From positions 372,001-436,000 of the forward strand of contig CAVTPD010000003.1 in NCBI GenBank assembly GCA_963736575.1: 64,000 bases of DNA, given 5' to 3'. The notes below the pieces were generated by a model. It worked only from the letters and a program-made list of their open reading frames with translations, was not told the origin of the DNA and searched no databases. Both the position numbers and the translations under genes were made by a program. Shown one piece after another: positions 28,806-37,382 of this stretch (the stretch's first letter is position 1; each line of letters opens with the position of its first letter). Origin of the DNA: CAVTPD01 sp963736575. Lineage in GTDB: Bacteria; Bacteroidota; Bacteroidia; Cytophagales; JAAEPT01.

Positions 28806-28848
28806 CCTGACTATAGATATAGCCAGGCCTAAATTGTATTAATTTAGG
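28806..28848 (-). promoter_or_regulatory. Tandem hairpins in the rplL-rpoB spacer
   Basis: Two adjacent inverted repeats lie in the 119-base spacer. The first pairs 28806-28815 with 28818-28827 (ten pairs including one G-U on the minus strand). The second pairs 28828-28835 (cctaaatt) with 28841-28848 (aatttagg). Neither has a U-tract. They resemble the attenuation or RNA-processing spacer that sets the L7/L12 to RpoB ratio in other bacteria. Confidence 0.5.
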
Positions 28849-28877
28849 TGTCTTGTAAGATTGCTCTTAAGACTGAA

Positions 28878-29258
28878 TTACTTCAACTCTACTTCAGCAC
28901 CAGCTTCTTCAAGTTGAGATTTTAATCCTTCAGCTTCGTCTTTAGAAACACCTTCTTTGATAGCTTTAGGAGTGCTGTCTACGATTTCTTTCGCTTCTTT
29001 AAGACCTAAACCAGTTAATTCTTTAACCAATTTAACAACAGCTAGTTTAGAACCACCTGCGGCTTTAAGAATTACGTCGAATTCAGTTTGCTCAGCAGCA
29101 GCAGCACCTTCGTCACCACCACCACCGGCTACCATTACTGGAGCGGCTGCAGCAGCAGGTTCGATACCGTACTCCTCTTTTAAGATATCAGCAAGTTCGT
29201 TTACCTCTTTAACCGTTAGGTTTACTAATTGCTCAGCGAATTCTTTTAAATCTGCCAT
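28878..29258 (-). CDS. rplL: 50S ribosomal protein L7/L12
   Basis: 126 residues. The N-terminal dimerisation domain (about 1-35) leads through an A/G-rich hinge (AAAAAPVMVAGGGG) to the factor-binding C-terminal domain with AVVKLVKELTGLGLKEAKEI. L7/L12 dimers sit on L10. The frame is intact although both neighbours, rplJ and rpoB, are broken. Confidence 0.98.
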   Translation of the reverse strand: MADLKEFAEQLVNLTVKEVNELADILKEEYGIEPAAAAAPVMVAGGGGDEGAAAAEQTEFDVILKAAGGSKLAVVKLVKELTGLGLKEAKEIVDSTPKAIKEGVSKDEAEGLKSQLEEAGAEVELK

Positions 29259-29299
29259 CTCTGTATTATTTATATATTATATTAGTTCAACAAAAATTA

Positions 29300-29826
29300 T
29301 TAATCTCTTTCAGATAAAGTCTTTAGTATGCCTGCGATCTTTCTGTCCAGCTGATCCTTGAAGACCAGATATAACATTTTTAGCAGGGGATTGTAATAAT
29401 CCAATAACTTCACCAATAAGCTCGTTTTTAGATTTAAGCTTGCTCAAGACATCTATGTTCTCATCACCAACAAATGTGTCGGAATCAATCCAAGCACCTT
29501 TTAAGGTTGGTTTAGGACTTGCTTTACGGAAGTCTTTAAGAACTTTAGCTGGGGAATTTCCAGATTCAGGAGAAAATATAATCCCTGAAAATCCTTTTAA
29601 AACACCTTCTAATCCTGAGTAATCTGCCTTCTAATTTTTCAAAAGCTTTTTGTATTAGAGTGTTTTTGTACACTTTGTACTCTAAACCACTCTCAAAACA
29701 CTTTCTTCTAAACTTATTAGTATTCGCAACCGATAAGCCTCCTGCGTCAGTAATGTAAAAGAAGCTTGTACTTGCTAGCTTATCAGCTAACTCGTCTATA
29801 ATTTGAGCTTTTTGTTCTCTTTTCAT
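29300..29826 (-). CDS. rplJ: 50S ribosomal protein L10, reading frame broken twice
   Basis: The first frame (29566-29826) encodes MKREQKAQIIDELADKLAST to KLEG, then goes out of frame near 29625. The adjacent frame continues DYSGLEGVLKGFSGIIFS and on to KSKNELIGEVIGLLQSPAKN. A second break near 29333-29341 restores the usual ending GILKTLSERD and a TAA at 29300-29302. Removing one base at each break gives 174 residues, the expected length. L10 anchors L7/L12 on the ribosomal stalk and often autoregulates this operon. Confidence 0.9.
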
Positions 29827-29827
29827 A

Positions 29828-30523
29828 TTACAGTCCGCTTATTGAAGATTTATCAATTTTCACACCTTTACTCATAGTACTTGATACCGTAAGACTACGG
29901 ATATAAGTACCTTTAGCTGCAGCTGGTTTCAATTTTGAAATAGTAGTCAACAACTCGGTAACGTTATCTGTTAACATTTGACTGTCAAAAGATGCTTTAC
30001 CTACAGCAGCATGTATAATTCCAAATTTATCAACCTTAAAGTCAATTTTACCCGACTTAATTTCTTTTACAGCTTTCGCAATATCCATTGTAACAGTACC
30101 CGCTTTAGGGTTTGGCATTAAACCTCTTGGACCAAGTACACGACCTAGTTTACCGATTTTAGCCATTACCGTAGGCATTGTTACAATTACATCGATGTCT
30201 AACCATCCGCCTTCAATCTTGGTAACATATTCATCTAAACCAACATAGTCAGCACCTGCGTCTTTCGCTTCTTGTTCTTTATCAGGAGTACATAGAACCA
30301 ATACTTTAGCATCTCGTCCTGTTCCGTGAGGTAGTGTTACTATACCACGAACCATTTGATCTGCTTTTCTTGGATCTACACCTAAACGAACGTCAACGTC
30401 AACCGATGCATCGAATTTGGTAGAAGTTATGTCTTTCACGATTTGAGTGGCTTCAGATAGAGAATACTCTTTATCAGCATCGAATTTCGTTAAAGCAACT
30501 TTTTGATTTTTAGTTAGTTTCAT
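29828..30523 (-). CDS. rplA: 50S ribosomal protein L1
   Basis: 231 residues. It includes LPHGTGRDAKVLVLCTPDKE and the L1 signature GRVLGPRGLMPNPKAGTVT. L1 forms the mobile stalk at the E site and is a translational repressor of the L11 operon in many bacteria. It lies 12 bases after rplK. Confidence 0.98.
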   Translation of the reverse strand: MKLTKNQKVALTKFDADKEYSLSEATQIVKDITSTKFDASVDVDVRLGVDPRKADQMVRGIVTLPHGTGRDAKVLVLCTPDKEQEAKDAGADYVGLDEYVTKIEGGWLDIDVIVTMPTVMAKIGKLGRVLGPRGLMPNPKAGTVTMDIAKAVKEIKSGKIDFKVDKFGIIHAAVGKASFDSQMLTDNVTELLTTISKLKPAAAKGTYIRSLTVSSTMSKGVKIDKSSISGL

Positions 30524-30535
30524 CTTCTACTAAAA

Positions 30536-30979
30536 TTAGTTATCCCAAGGAGCTACACCATCCACTTTAATACCCATACTTCTAGCAGTACCAGCCACCA
30601 TTTTCATAGCAGACTCTACTTTAAAGGCATTTAAGTCAGGCATTTTGATCTCAGCAACTTCTTTAACCTGATCCCAAGAAATTGATCCTACTTTTTTACG
30701 GTTTGGTTCACCTGAACCTTTTTTCAATTTTGCTCTCTCCATAAGAAGTACAGCCGCAGGAGGTGTTTTGATAACAAAATCAAACGTCTTGTCTGCATAA
30801 ATTGTAACTAAAACCGGAATAAGTTGACCTTGCTTTTCTTGAGTTCTGGCATTGAACTGCTTACAGAAATCCATTATATTCAACCCCTTCGAACCTAATG
30901 CAGGCCCTACTGGTGGTGATGGATTTGCTTGACCTCCACGGATCTGTAACTTTAAGTAACCAGTGATTTCCTTTGCCAT
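30536..30979 (-). CDS. rplK: 50S ribosomal protein L11
   Basis: 147 residues. The N-terminal domain has LQIRGGQANPSPPVGPALGS, the binding region for thiostrepton-type inhibitors, and the C-terminal domain has VAGTARSMGIKVDGV. L11 takes part in the GTPase centre and stringent response. It is separated from nusG by a 65-base spacer with a hairpin. Confidence 0.98.
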   Translation of the reverse strand: MAKEITGYLKLQIRGGQANPSPPVGPALGSKGLNIMDFCKQFNARTQEKQGQLIPVLVTIYADKTFDFVIKTPPAAVLLMERAKLKKGSGEPNRKKVGSISWDQVKEVAEIKMPDLNAFKVESAMKMVAGTARSMGIKVDGVAPWDN

Positions 30980-31009
30980 CTCCTTTTAAGCTATTTATAA
31001 ATTACTTGC

Positions 31010-31040
31010 ACACAATTGGAAGCTTCGAAATGAATTGTGT
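31010..31040 (-). promoter_or_regulatory. Inverted repeat between nusG and rplK
   Basis: The arms acacaatt (31010-31017) and aattgtgt (31033-31040) can pair. The intervening 15 bases contain gaagcttc, itself a palindrome. There is no U-tract, so it is not a plain terminator. An RNA leader structure for the L11-L1 pair is a possibility. Confidence 0.35.
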
Positions 31041-31044
31041 ACAA

Positions 31045-31605
31045 TTAGTTTTCCTTTTCTACTTGCATGAAGTTTAACTCCACCGGAGTACTTCTGCCGA
31101 AAATCTTAACAACAACGTTAAGTTTTTTCTTCTCTTCAAATACCTCTTGAATATTCCCTTGAAAGCCACTGAACGGACCGTCCATAACTTTAACAGATTC
31201 ACCAACTATAAAGTTAGCATCTACACCAATCTCAATATCATCAATAGCATCTACTTTACCCAAGATTCTATTAATTTCAGATTGACGTAAAGGAACAGGC
31301 ACTCTTTCAGAGCCATCTTCGTTTCCTAAGAAACCCAATACACCAGGCACAGATTTAATAAGGTGAGAGACTTCTCCATGAGATAAGTCTGCGTTTACTA
31401 ACACATAACCAGGGAAGAAATTCCTTTCACGAATTTTCTTCTTACCATTACGCATTTCATATACCTTTTCTAGAGGAATCAACACCTCAGGGATGTGTTC
31501 ATCCATTTTCTGACGTACTACTTCAGTTTCAAGATAGCTTTTGACTTTCTTCTCTTGACCACTTACCGCTCGTACTACGTACCAAGACAACTCACTCATA
31601 GACAC
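31045..31605 (-). CDS. nusG: Transcription termination/antitermination factor NusG
   Basis: 186 residues. The N-terminal NGN domain (about 5-115) binds the RNA polymerase clamp (SWYVVRAVSGQEKKVKSYLE, FFPGYVLVNADL, PGVLGFLG). The C-terminal KOW domain has GESVKVMDGPFSGFQGNIQE. It couples transcription with translation or Rho. Eight bases after secE, in the usual secE-nusG-rplK order. Confidence 0.97.
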   Translation of the reverse strand: MSMSELSWYVVRAVSGQEKKVKSYLETEVVRQKMDEHIPEVLIPLEKVYEMRNGKKKIRERNFFPGYVLVNADLSHGEVSHLIKSVPGVLGFLGNEDGSERVPVPLRQSEINRILGKVDAIDDIEIGVDANFIVGESVKVMDGPFSGFQGNIQEVFEEKKKLNVVVKIFGRSTPVELNFMQVEKEN

Positions 31606-31612
31606 AGTTATA

Positions 31613-31795
31613 TTAATACAGGAAACTTAAGATATTATCTACCCCAGTATCTATAAGCGCTACTACTAACGCAAATATCACAGAAGATACCAATACCAAA
31701 ACGGCACTTTTTTGTGCTTCTAGGAAAGTAGGCCAAGTTACCTTGTGAACTACTTCGTCGAAAGATTCCTTTATATAAGTAATTACCTTATTCAT
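31613..31795 (-). CDS. secE: Preprotein translocase subunit SecE
   Basis: 60 residues with one membrane helix at about 33-52 preceded by the amphipathic motif DEVVHKVTWPTFLEAQKSAV. The longer open frame to 31813 would run into the tRNA-Trp gene, so the second ATG, encoding MNKVITYIKESF, was chosen. It stabilises SecY. Located between tRNA-Trp and nusG. Confidence 0.93.
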   Translation of the reverse strand: MNKVITYIKESFDEVVHKVTWPTFLEAQKSAVLVLVSSVIFALVVALIDTGVDNILSFLY

Positions 31796-31810
31796 TAATC
31801 TTTTTCTTAG

Positions 31811-31883
31811 CACGGGCGGTAGGACTCGAACCTACAACCAACGGTTTTGGAGACCGCTACTCTACCAATTGAGCTACGCCCGT
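31811..31883 (-). tRNA. tRNA-Trp (anticodon CCA)
   Basis: 73-base cloverleaf. Acceptor arm ACGGGCG pairs with CGCCCGT, discriminator G, D-arm GCTCAATTGGTAGAGT, anticodon stem CGGTC with loop centred on CCA, and T-arm with GGTTCGAGTCC. CCA is not encoded. It lies between tuf and secE, a placement conserved in many bacteria. Confidence 0.97.
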
Positions 31884-31935
31884 ATGTTTCCGAACTCAAA
31901 CGGAGTGCGAAATTACCACTTCTTTTTTAAAAAAC

Positions 31936-31967
31936 AAAATGCACTCCTGAAAACAAGAGTGCATTTT
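31936..31967 (-). terminator. Hairpin after tuf
   Basis: Ten-base-pair stem aaaatgcact (31936-31945) and agtgcatttt (31958-31967), 12-base loop, 22 bases after the tuf stop codon on the minus strand. A T-rich stretch follows. Probably an intrinsic terminator or attenuator that lowers expression of the downstream tRNA-Trp-secE-nusG part. Confidence 0.65.
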
Positions 31968-31988
31968 ATGTTTTTCTTATACTTTATA

Positions 31989-33176
31989 TTATTCTGCTAT
32001 TTCAGTAACCTGACCAGCACCTACTGTTCTACCACCTTCACGGATTGCAAAACGTAGACCTTTTTCCATTGCAATTGGGTTAAGTAGCTCAACCGAAATT
32101 GTAACGTTATCACCTGGCATTACCATCTCAACACCTTCTGGTAACATAATCTCACCAGTAACGTCTGTTGTTCTGAAATAGAATTGAGGTCTGTATTTGT
32201 TAAAGAATGGAGTATGACGTCCACCTTCTTCTTTAGATAAAACGTAAACCTCTGCTTTAAATTTAGAGTGTGGTTTTACAGAACCTGGCTTACAAATAAC
32301 CATTCCTCTTTTTATCTGCTCTCTGTCAACTCCTCTTAAAAGAAGACCAACATTGTCACCAGCTTCACCTCTATCTAATAATTTTCTGAACATCTCAACA
32401 CCTGTAACAGTAGATGATAAGTTTTCAGCACCCATACCTAAAATTTGTACTGAGTCACCAACGTTAGCAACACCTCTTTCAATACGACCAGTAGCTACTG
32501 TACCACGTCCTTGAATTGAGAATACATCTTCAACAGGCATTAAGAAATCTTTGTCAATAAGTCTTTCTGGTTGTGGAATGTAGCTATCTACAGCGTCCAT
32601 CAATTCCATAATCTTATCAACCCATTTTTGCTCTCCATTAAGACCACCTAAAGCAGATCCTTGGATAACAGGAATATCATCACCTGGGAAATCGTAGAAA
32701 GAAAGTAACTCTCTAATTTCCATCTCAACTAATTCTAATAATTCAGGATCGTCAACCATATCAACCTTGTTCATGAAAACAACGATTGCAGGAACACCTA
32801 CCTGACGAGCCAATAGTATATGCTCTCTAGTTTGAGGCATTGGACCATCAGTCGCTGCAACAACAACAATAGCTCCATCCATCTGTGCAGCACCCGTAAC
32901 CATGTTTTTCACATAGTCAGCGTGACCTGGACAGTCAACGTGTGCATAGTGTCTGTTTGCAGTTGCATACTCCACATGCGAAGTATTAATTGTGATACCT
33001 CTTTCTTTCTCCTCAGGAGCGTTATCAATAGAAGAGAAATCTCTTTGCTCTGCTAAACCTGCATTTGCTAATACAGTAGAGATAGCAGCTGTTAACGTAG
33101 TCTTTCCGTGGTCTACGTGTCCGATTGTACCGATATTAAGATGCGGTTTCGAACGATCAAATGTTGCTTTTGCCAT
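31989..33176 (-). CDS. tuf: Elongation factor Tu
   Basis: 395 residues. The GTPase delivers aminoacyl-tRNA. Motifs: GTIGHVDHGKTTLT, RGITINTSHVEY, DCPGHADYVKNM, NKVDMVDD and the ending REGGRTVGAGQVTEI. It is the only tuf in the window and sits in a tRNA-Tyr, Gly, Thr - tuf - tRNA-Trp - secE arrangement, like the E. coli tufB locus. Confidence 0.98.
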   Translation of the reverse strand: MAKATFDRSKPHLNIGTIGHVDHGKTTLTAAISTVLANAGLAEQRDFSSIDNAPEEKERGITINTSHVEYATANRHYAHVDCPGHADYVKNMVTGAAQMDGAIVVVAATDGPMPQTREHILLARQVGVPAIVVFMNKVDMVDDPELLELVEMEIRELLSFYDFPGDDIPVIQGSALGGLNGEQKWVDKIMELMDAVDSYIPQPERLIDKDFLMPVEDVFSIQGRGTVATGRIERGVANVGDSVQILGMGAENLSSTVTGVEMFRKLLDRGEAGDNVGLLLRGVDREQIKRGMVICKPGSVKPHSKFKAEVYVLSKEEGGRHTPFFNKYRPQFYFRTTDVTGEIMLPEGVEMVMPGDNVTISVELLNPIAMEKGLRFAIREGGRTVGAGQVTEIAE

Positions 33177-33226
33177 AACTGAAAAGTCCTATTTATTTTT
33201 CTAGATTCTAATTTAAATACAACTTG

Positions 33227-33298
33227 AGCCAACGAGGAGAATTGAACTCCCGACCTCTTCCTTACCAAGGAAGCGCTCTACCCCTGAGCTACATCGGC
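33227..33298 (-). tRNA. tRNA-Thr (anticodon GGT)
   Basis: 72-base cloverleaf. Acceptor GCCGATG pairs with CGTTGGC including G-U pairs, anticodon stem CTTCC/GGAAG, seven-base loop TTGGTAA with GGT, T-arm GGGAGTTCAATTCTCC. It lies 51 bases upstream of tuf in the same direction. Confidence 0.97.
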
Positions 33299-33332
33299 TG
33301 ATATTAACTCAAAAGGCCTTAAACACAAATAG

Positions 33333-33405
33333 AGCGGGAGACGAGGCTCGAACCCGCGACCTACAGCTTGGAAGGCTGTCGCTCTACCAACTGAGCTACT
33401 CCCGC
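33333..33405 (-). tRNA. tRNA-Gly (anticodon TCC)
   Basis: 73-base cloverleaf with a perfect acceptor stem (GCGGGAG/CTCCCGC). Anticodon stem ACAGC/GCTGT holds loop CTTCCAA, giving TCC. D-arm GCTCAGTTGGTAGAGC and T-arm GCGGGTTCGAGCCTCGT are standard. Confidence 0.97.
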
Positions 33406-33424
33406 TTATTGCCTTTTAATATTG

Positions 33425-33505
33425 TGGGGAGAGAAGGATTCGAACCTTCGAAGCCGAAGCAACGGATTTACAGTCCGTCCCATTTGACCGCTCTGGAATC
33501 TCCCC
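33425..33505 (-). tRNA. tRNA-Tyr (anticodon GTA)
   Basis: 81 bases with a long variable arm, as expected for bacterial tRNA-Tyr. Acceptor GGGGAGA/TCTCCCC, anticodon stem ACGGA/TCCGT with loop CTGTAAA giving GTA, T-arm AAGGTTCGAATCCTT. First gene of the tRNA-tuf transcript. Confidence 0.97.
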
Positions 33506-33557
33506 AAACATTTCAACTTTTAGACTTATCTCTAAGCCTCTCCCCTAAAAGAGAATG

Positions 33558-33588
33558 CAAATCTATCCGCTTTTTTAGATAGTGCAAA
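33558..33588 (-). promoter_or_regulatory. Promoter of the tRNA-tuf operon
   Basis: On the minus strand TTTG (33585-33588), a 19-base spacer, then TAGATTTG (33558-33565): a perfect match to the Bacteroidota consensus, about 53 bases before tRNA-Tyr. It probably drives tRNA-Tyr, Gly, Thr and tuf. Confidence 0.8.
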
Positions 33589-33616
33589 ATATATCTAGCT
33601 TTTTTTTCAAAAAACT

Positions 33617-36205
33617 TTACTTATTCGCCAAGGCTTTCTCTCTTGCTTCGTAAGCTCTTGTAAGAACAGGATGTGTTTCTTTCGCTACAATTTGTTTTCT
33701 ATACTCGGTAGCCGATTCGTTTTCAGGCATATACCATAAACCAAGGTAACCTGAAAAACGCGTGTATATATCTTCTTCACTCATCCCGTCTTCAAAAAAT
33801 TGATCTATTGTTTTATTTAATTCTGTGCTGTCAGATTCTAAACTATACTGTGAATATATTTTTGTGAAGTCAATTTTGTCTCTTCGCTCTAGTTTAGAAT
33901 ATTTATTATAGAACCAAGAGTGGCGTGTAGAGTCTTCGTGATCTGAAAAATATTCAGCTAAACCAATAGCGATGTCTCCTTGGTCTTCATTAATGTTTTG
34001 CTCTATATATAATGTTTTTAAACTATCGTCTTCAGAATAGCTTAAAAAAGCGTTTAAACTAGATGCGGCTACTAAATAAGAAGAATCTGGTATTCCAGCT
34101 TCAAACACGTCTAGGTAATCTAGAGCAATAGTGTCTTTACTAGCTAAGAACTCAATAGCGCTAGATTTCACTTTTGTGTCTTTGGCAGATTTCGCTAATT
34201 TTTCTACTTCAGCATAAACCTCTTTCATTCTATCGCCATCGTATTTAGAAAGCCCCAACATGGCTAATTCTTGCACATTCCAGAAGGGATCATTTATAGC
34301 TGCAAGTAATGTATTAAAAACCTCTTCATTATCTAATACGGGATTATAGGCTAGCGATTGGTCTGTATAAGGTTTTGATGACAACCCTAATACAGCATTG
34401 TATCTAGACAAATATTTCTTTTCATTATTATACTGAAAGATATACTCTTCGGTAGATAATTGCTGAGTAACTTCTCCTAAAATAACTTGATCTACATCAA
34501 AAAGGACTAAGTCTGTTGAACTTGAATCAAAGCCTTCGAACAAGAATGTTTGCTCAGCTTTTTCGATTTTTATGTCTTTTATAGTTCTGTTTCCGTCTTT
34601 CCAAATAGCTACTTTTGTAGGTAATTCAAAAATTGGCGTGTATAAACTGTCCTGAAGTTGTTTGACCGTTAGGTATAAGCTGTCTGATTTAAACTCTTTA
34701 GAAACAGTAAGGGTTGGATGCCCTGGCGAGAAAAACCATTGATTAAAAAACCAGTTTAAGTCTTCACCGGTAACATCTTCAAATGCCAATCTTAATTCGT
34801 GAGCCTCAACATCTGTAAATTCATTTTTATTTAAATACAAATTAAGCGAAGCAAAAAAGGCATCATCTCCCACGTAATTTCTAAGCATATGTAATATTCT
34901 CCCGCCTTTATTATAAGAGTGGCGATCGAACATGTCTTCTTTGTCTAAATAATGGTACCTAATTAAAGATTCTTGTTTGCTTCTAGATTCACTTACATAC
35001 TCCTGAAGCTCATTATCGGCGTGGTAATCGGCTCTGTCTGGGCCGTACTTATATTCAAACCAAAGGTATTCCGAATAATTGGCGAATGATTCGTTTAAAG
35101 GTAGATTAGACCACGATTCACACGTTACTAAATCACCAAACCAGTGATGAAATAATTCATGAGCAATAATATAATCCCAGTCTGTATCTTTTAATTCTCT
35201 AGCATTCAAATTCAGCCCTTCCATAAAAATAGCTGCGGAAGTATTTTCCATAGCACCCGAAACAAAATCACGTACTACAATTTGATAGTATTTATCCCAC
35301 GGGTATTCATAACCTAATTTGTTGGAGAAAAACTCAATCATTTCTGGTGTATTACCAAAAATTTGCTGGGCATATGGAGCATATTCATGCTCTACCAAAT
35401 AATTAACTTCTCTATTCTTCCAAGAGTCTTTAATTACGGCAAAATCACCAACGGCCATCATAAACAAATAAGGTGCGTGTGGTTTGTCTTGTTTCCAATA
35501 ATCGGTTCTTGTTCCGTCTGCATTTTGAAGACTGTAAATAAGTGAACCATTAGATACTGTTATAAATGCAGAATCAACTGTTATATAAATTTCTTCGGTA
35601 GTTTTTTCATTTGGTGAGTCTATTGTAGGAAACCAGCAACTACTAGCTTCTGTTTCTCCCTGAGTCCATATTTGGCGGGGTTTAGTAGAATCCTCACCCA
35701 TTGGATTAATAAAATACAAGCCTTTATCCTCACTAATGGCATCACTACCGCCTGCGGTTAACTCATTAGGTTTGGCGGTATAATCTATAAAGATTTTAAA
35801 AGTGTCATCTCTAGTATAAAGTTGATCTAACGTAACAATTATCTCTAGACTGTCATATGTAAACTCTAATTCCTTTTTAAGGTCTTGGTTTTTTAATTTA
35901 ACGGAATTAATATCCATTCCTTTGGCATCTAACACCAAAGTATTTTGTGGATAGAAATACGGTTTAAACGTTAATTCTGCTTTTCCGTATAAATATTGCT
36001 TTTCCCAATCAAACGAAACCTCTAATTTGGTATGAAGTAAATCATTCAGTTTAGTATTTGAAGGTTGATATGGTGCCGGAGGCGGTACAAAAGGTGGCTT
36101 ATCTATTTCCTGTACGGTTTTATTTGTGCTAGATTTTTGTGTTTTACAGGCAGATAAAACTGCACTTAACGCCAAGGACAATACTAAAAAACGAAGAATC
36201 TTCAT
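33617..36205 (-). CDS. M1-family zinc aminopeptidase lipoprotein
   Basis: 862 residues. Residues 1-19 are a lipoprotein signal ending in SAVLSAC. The M1 N-terminal beta domain (about 45-235) precedes the catalytic domain with the substrate motif SGAMENTSA and the zinc site HELFHHWFGD plus the downstream NESFANYSEY glutamate. A HEAT-like helical C-terminal part (about 600-860) follows. It should release N-terminal residues from peptides in the periplasm or at the cell surface. Single gene, divergent from hemH. Confidence 0.93.
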   Translation of the reverse strand: MKILRFLVLSLALSAVLSACKTQKSSTNKTVQEIDKPPFVPPPAPYQPSNTKLNDLLHTKLEVSFDWEKQYLYGKAELTFKPYFYPQNTLVLDAKGMDINSVKLKNQDLKKELEFTYDSLEIIVTLDQLYTRDDTFKIFIDYTAKPNELTAGGSDAISEDKGLYFINPMGEDSTKPRQIWTQGETEASSCWFPTIDSPNEKTTEEIYITVDSAFITVSNGSLIYSLQNADGTRTDYWKQDKPHAPYLFMMAVGDFAVIKDSWKNREVNYLVEHEYAPYAQQIFGNTPEMIEFFSNKLGYEYPWDKYYQIVVRDFVSGAMENTSAAIFMEGLNLNARELKDTDWDYIIAHELFHHWFGDLVTCESWSNLPLNESFANYSEYLWFEYKYGPDRADYHADNELQEYVSESRSKQESLIRYHYLDKEDMFDRHSYNKGGRILHMLRNYVGDDAFFASLNLYLNKNEFTDVEAHELRLAFEDVTGEDLNWFFNQWFFSPGHPTLTVSKEFKSDSLYLTVKQLQDSLYTPIFELPTKVAIWKDGNRTIKDIKIEKAEQTFLFEGFDSSSTDLVLFDVDQVILGEVTQQLSTEEYIFQYNNEKKYLSRYNAVLGLSSKPYTDQSLAYNPVLDNEEVFNTLLAAINDPFWNVQELAMLGLSKYDGDRMKEVYAEVEKLAKSAKDTKVKSSAIEFLASKDTIALDYLDVFEAGIPDSSYLVAASSLNAFLSYSEDDSLKTLYIEQNINEDQGDIAIGLAEYFSDHEDSTRHSWFYNKYSKLERRDKIDFTKIYSQYSLESDSTELNKTIDQFFEDGMSEEDIYTRFSGYLGLWYMPENESATEYRKQIVAKETHPVLTRAYEAREKALANK

Positions 36206-36290
36206 ATAGATTAAATTTGTATAGATTTGCGAATATATATATTATCTGTTCCCGAATAAAAACATTTCGGGCATAACGCGCTACAATAAA

Positions 36291-37313
36291 ATGAAAAGTT
36301 TAAAGACAGGGGTATTACTTATTAACTTAGGAACACCCGATAGCCCCGAGGTTAAAGACGTTAGGAAATACCTAAAAGAGTTCTTGTCAGACGAAAGAGT
36401 GATAGATGTTTCTGCGCTATCCCGCTGGTTACTGGTAAACCTGATTATTGCCCCTTTTAGGTCTCCAAAATCTTCTGCAGAATACAAAAAACTTTGGACA
36501 AAAGACGGCTCGCCTTTGCTTACTTATGGACTTAAAACAAAAGAACTTTTACAACAAGAATTAGGCGACGATTACATTGTCTCTTTCGGGATGAGGTACC
36601 AAAACCCAAGCATAGAAAGTGCTTTACAAGTTTTTAAAGATACACAAGTAAAGGAATTAGTAGTAATACCACTTTACCCACAATACGCTTCTGCTTCTAC
36701 GGGTTCTACCATTCAGAAAGTAAATGAGCTGTTGAATACCTGGCAAATAATTCCTAACCTTAAAATTGTAAGCAACTTTACCGACAATGATTTATTTATT
36801 AAAAGTATAGTTGACCGTTCTAGAAAATGGTTAGAACAGTATCAATACGACCATTACATGTTTTCTTATCACGGATTACCTGAAAGACAAATACTTAAAG
36901 GATCTTGTGATAATTACTGTAAAATGGATAAATGCTGTAGTTCTTATAATTCTAAAAATTATTACTGTTACCGTGCCCAGTGTTTTGAAACTACAAGAAG
37001 AGTAGCTAAGGAACTAAATATTGAAGAAAAGGATTATACCGTTTGTTTCCAATCTAGACTGGGCAGAGAAGAATGGGTAAAACCCTATACAGATGTAAAA
37101 ATTGGAGAACTTTACGCTGAAGGGAAAAGAAAAATTTTAGTTTTCTCACCGGCTTTTGTTTCGGACTGTTTAGAAACAACTGTTGAAGTTGGGGAAACCT
37201 ACAAAGAAGAATTTATAGGTCTAGGGGGTGAAAGATGGGACTTAGTAGAAAGCTTAAACGACTCTCCTATATGGATAGATTGTTTAAAAAATATGGTGAC
37301 AACAAATTCTTAA
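36291..37313 (+). CDS. hemH: Ferrochelatase
   Basis: 340 residues. It inserts Fe2+ into protoporphyrin IX in the last step of haem synthesis. Signatures: LLINLGTPDSPEVKDVRKYL at the start, the conserved histidine in MFSYHGLPERQ, and FSPAFVSDCLETTVEVGE with the conserved glutamate. A cysteine-rich insert (DNYCKMDKCCSS to CYRAQCFETT) follows the active-site histidine, where ferrochelatases often vary. Haem from this pathway would serve the di-heme protein at 45396. Divergent from the M1 peptidase. Confidence 0.96.
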   Translation: MKSLKTGVLLINLGTPDSPEVKDVRKYLKEFLSDERVIDVSALSRWLLVNLIIAPFRSPKSSAEYKKLWTKDGSPLLTYGLKTKELLQQELGDDYIVSFGMRYQNPSIESALQVFKDTQVKELVVIPLYPQYASASTGSTIQKVNELLNTWQIIPNLKIVSNFTDNDLFIKSIVDRSRKWLEQYQYDHYMFSYHGLPERQILKGSCDNYCKMDKCCSSYNSKNYYCYRAQCFETTRRVAKELNIEEKDYTVCFQSRLGREEWVKPYTDVKIGELYAEGKRKILVFSPAFVSDCLETTVEVGETYKEEFIGLGGERWDLVESLNDSPIWIDCLKNMVTTNS

Positions 37314-37335
37314 TAAGAATTTTAAACCTGTAAGA

Positions 37336-37365
37336 TTGATAAACCGGATAATTTCAGATATTTTG
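37336..37365 (+). promoter_or_regulatory. Candidate promoter of the coiled-coil gene
   Basis: TTG (37336-37338), 20-base spacer, TATTTTG (37359-37365), just 17 bases before the start codon. This is close to the Bacteroidota consensus and suggests the downstream gene is not only read from hemH. Confidence 0.45.
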
Positions 37366-37382
37366 CTTTAAACTTTTAACAA

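Noticed and set aside
31796..31813. Longer SecE start
   Set aside because: It would overlap the 3' end of the tRNA-Trp gene; the next ATG gives a normal SecE.
32820..33056. Open frame opposite tuf
   Set aside because: Shadow of the EF-Tu coding strand; its translation resembles no protein.
36222..36237. Face-to-face -7-like elements TAGATTTG and CGAATATA between M1 peptidase and hemH
   Set aside because: Neither has a convincing -33 TTG at 19-21 bases, so I did not call either promoter.
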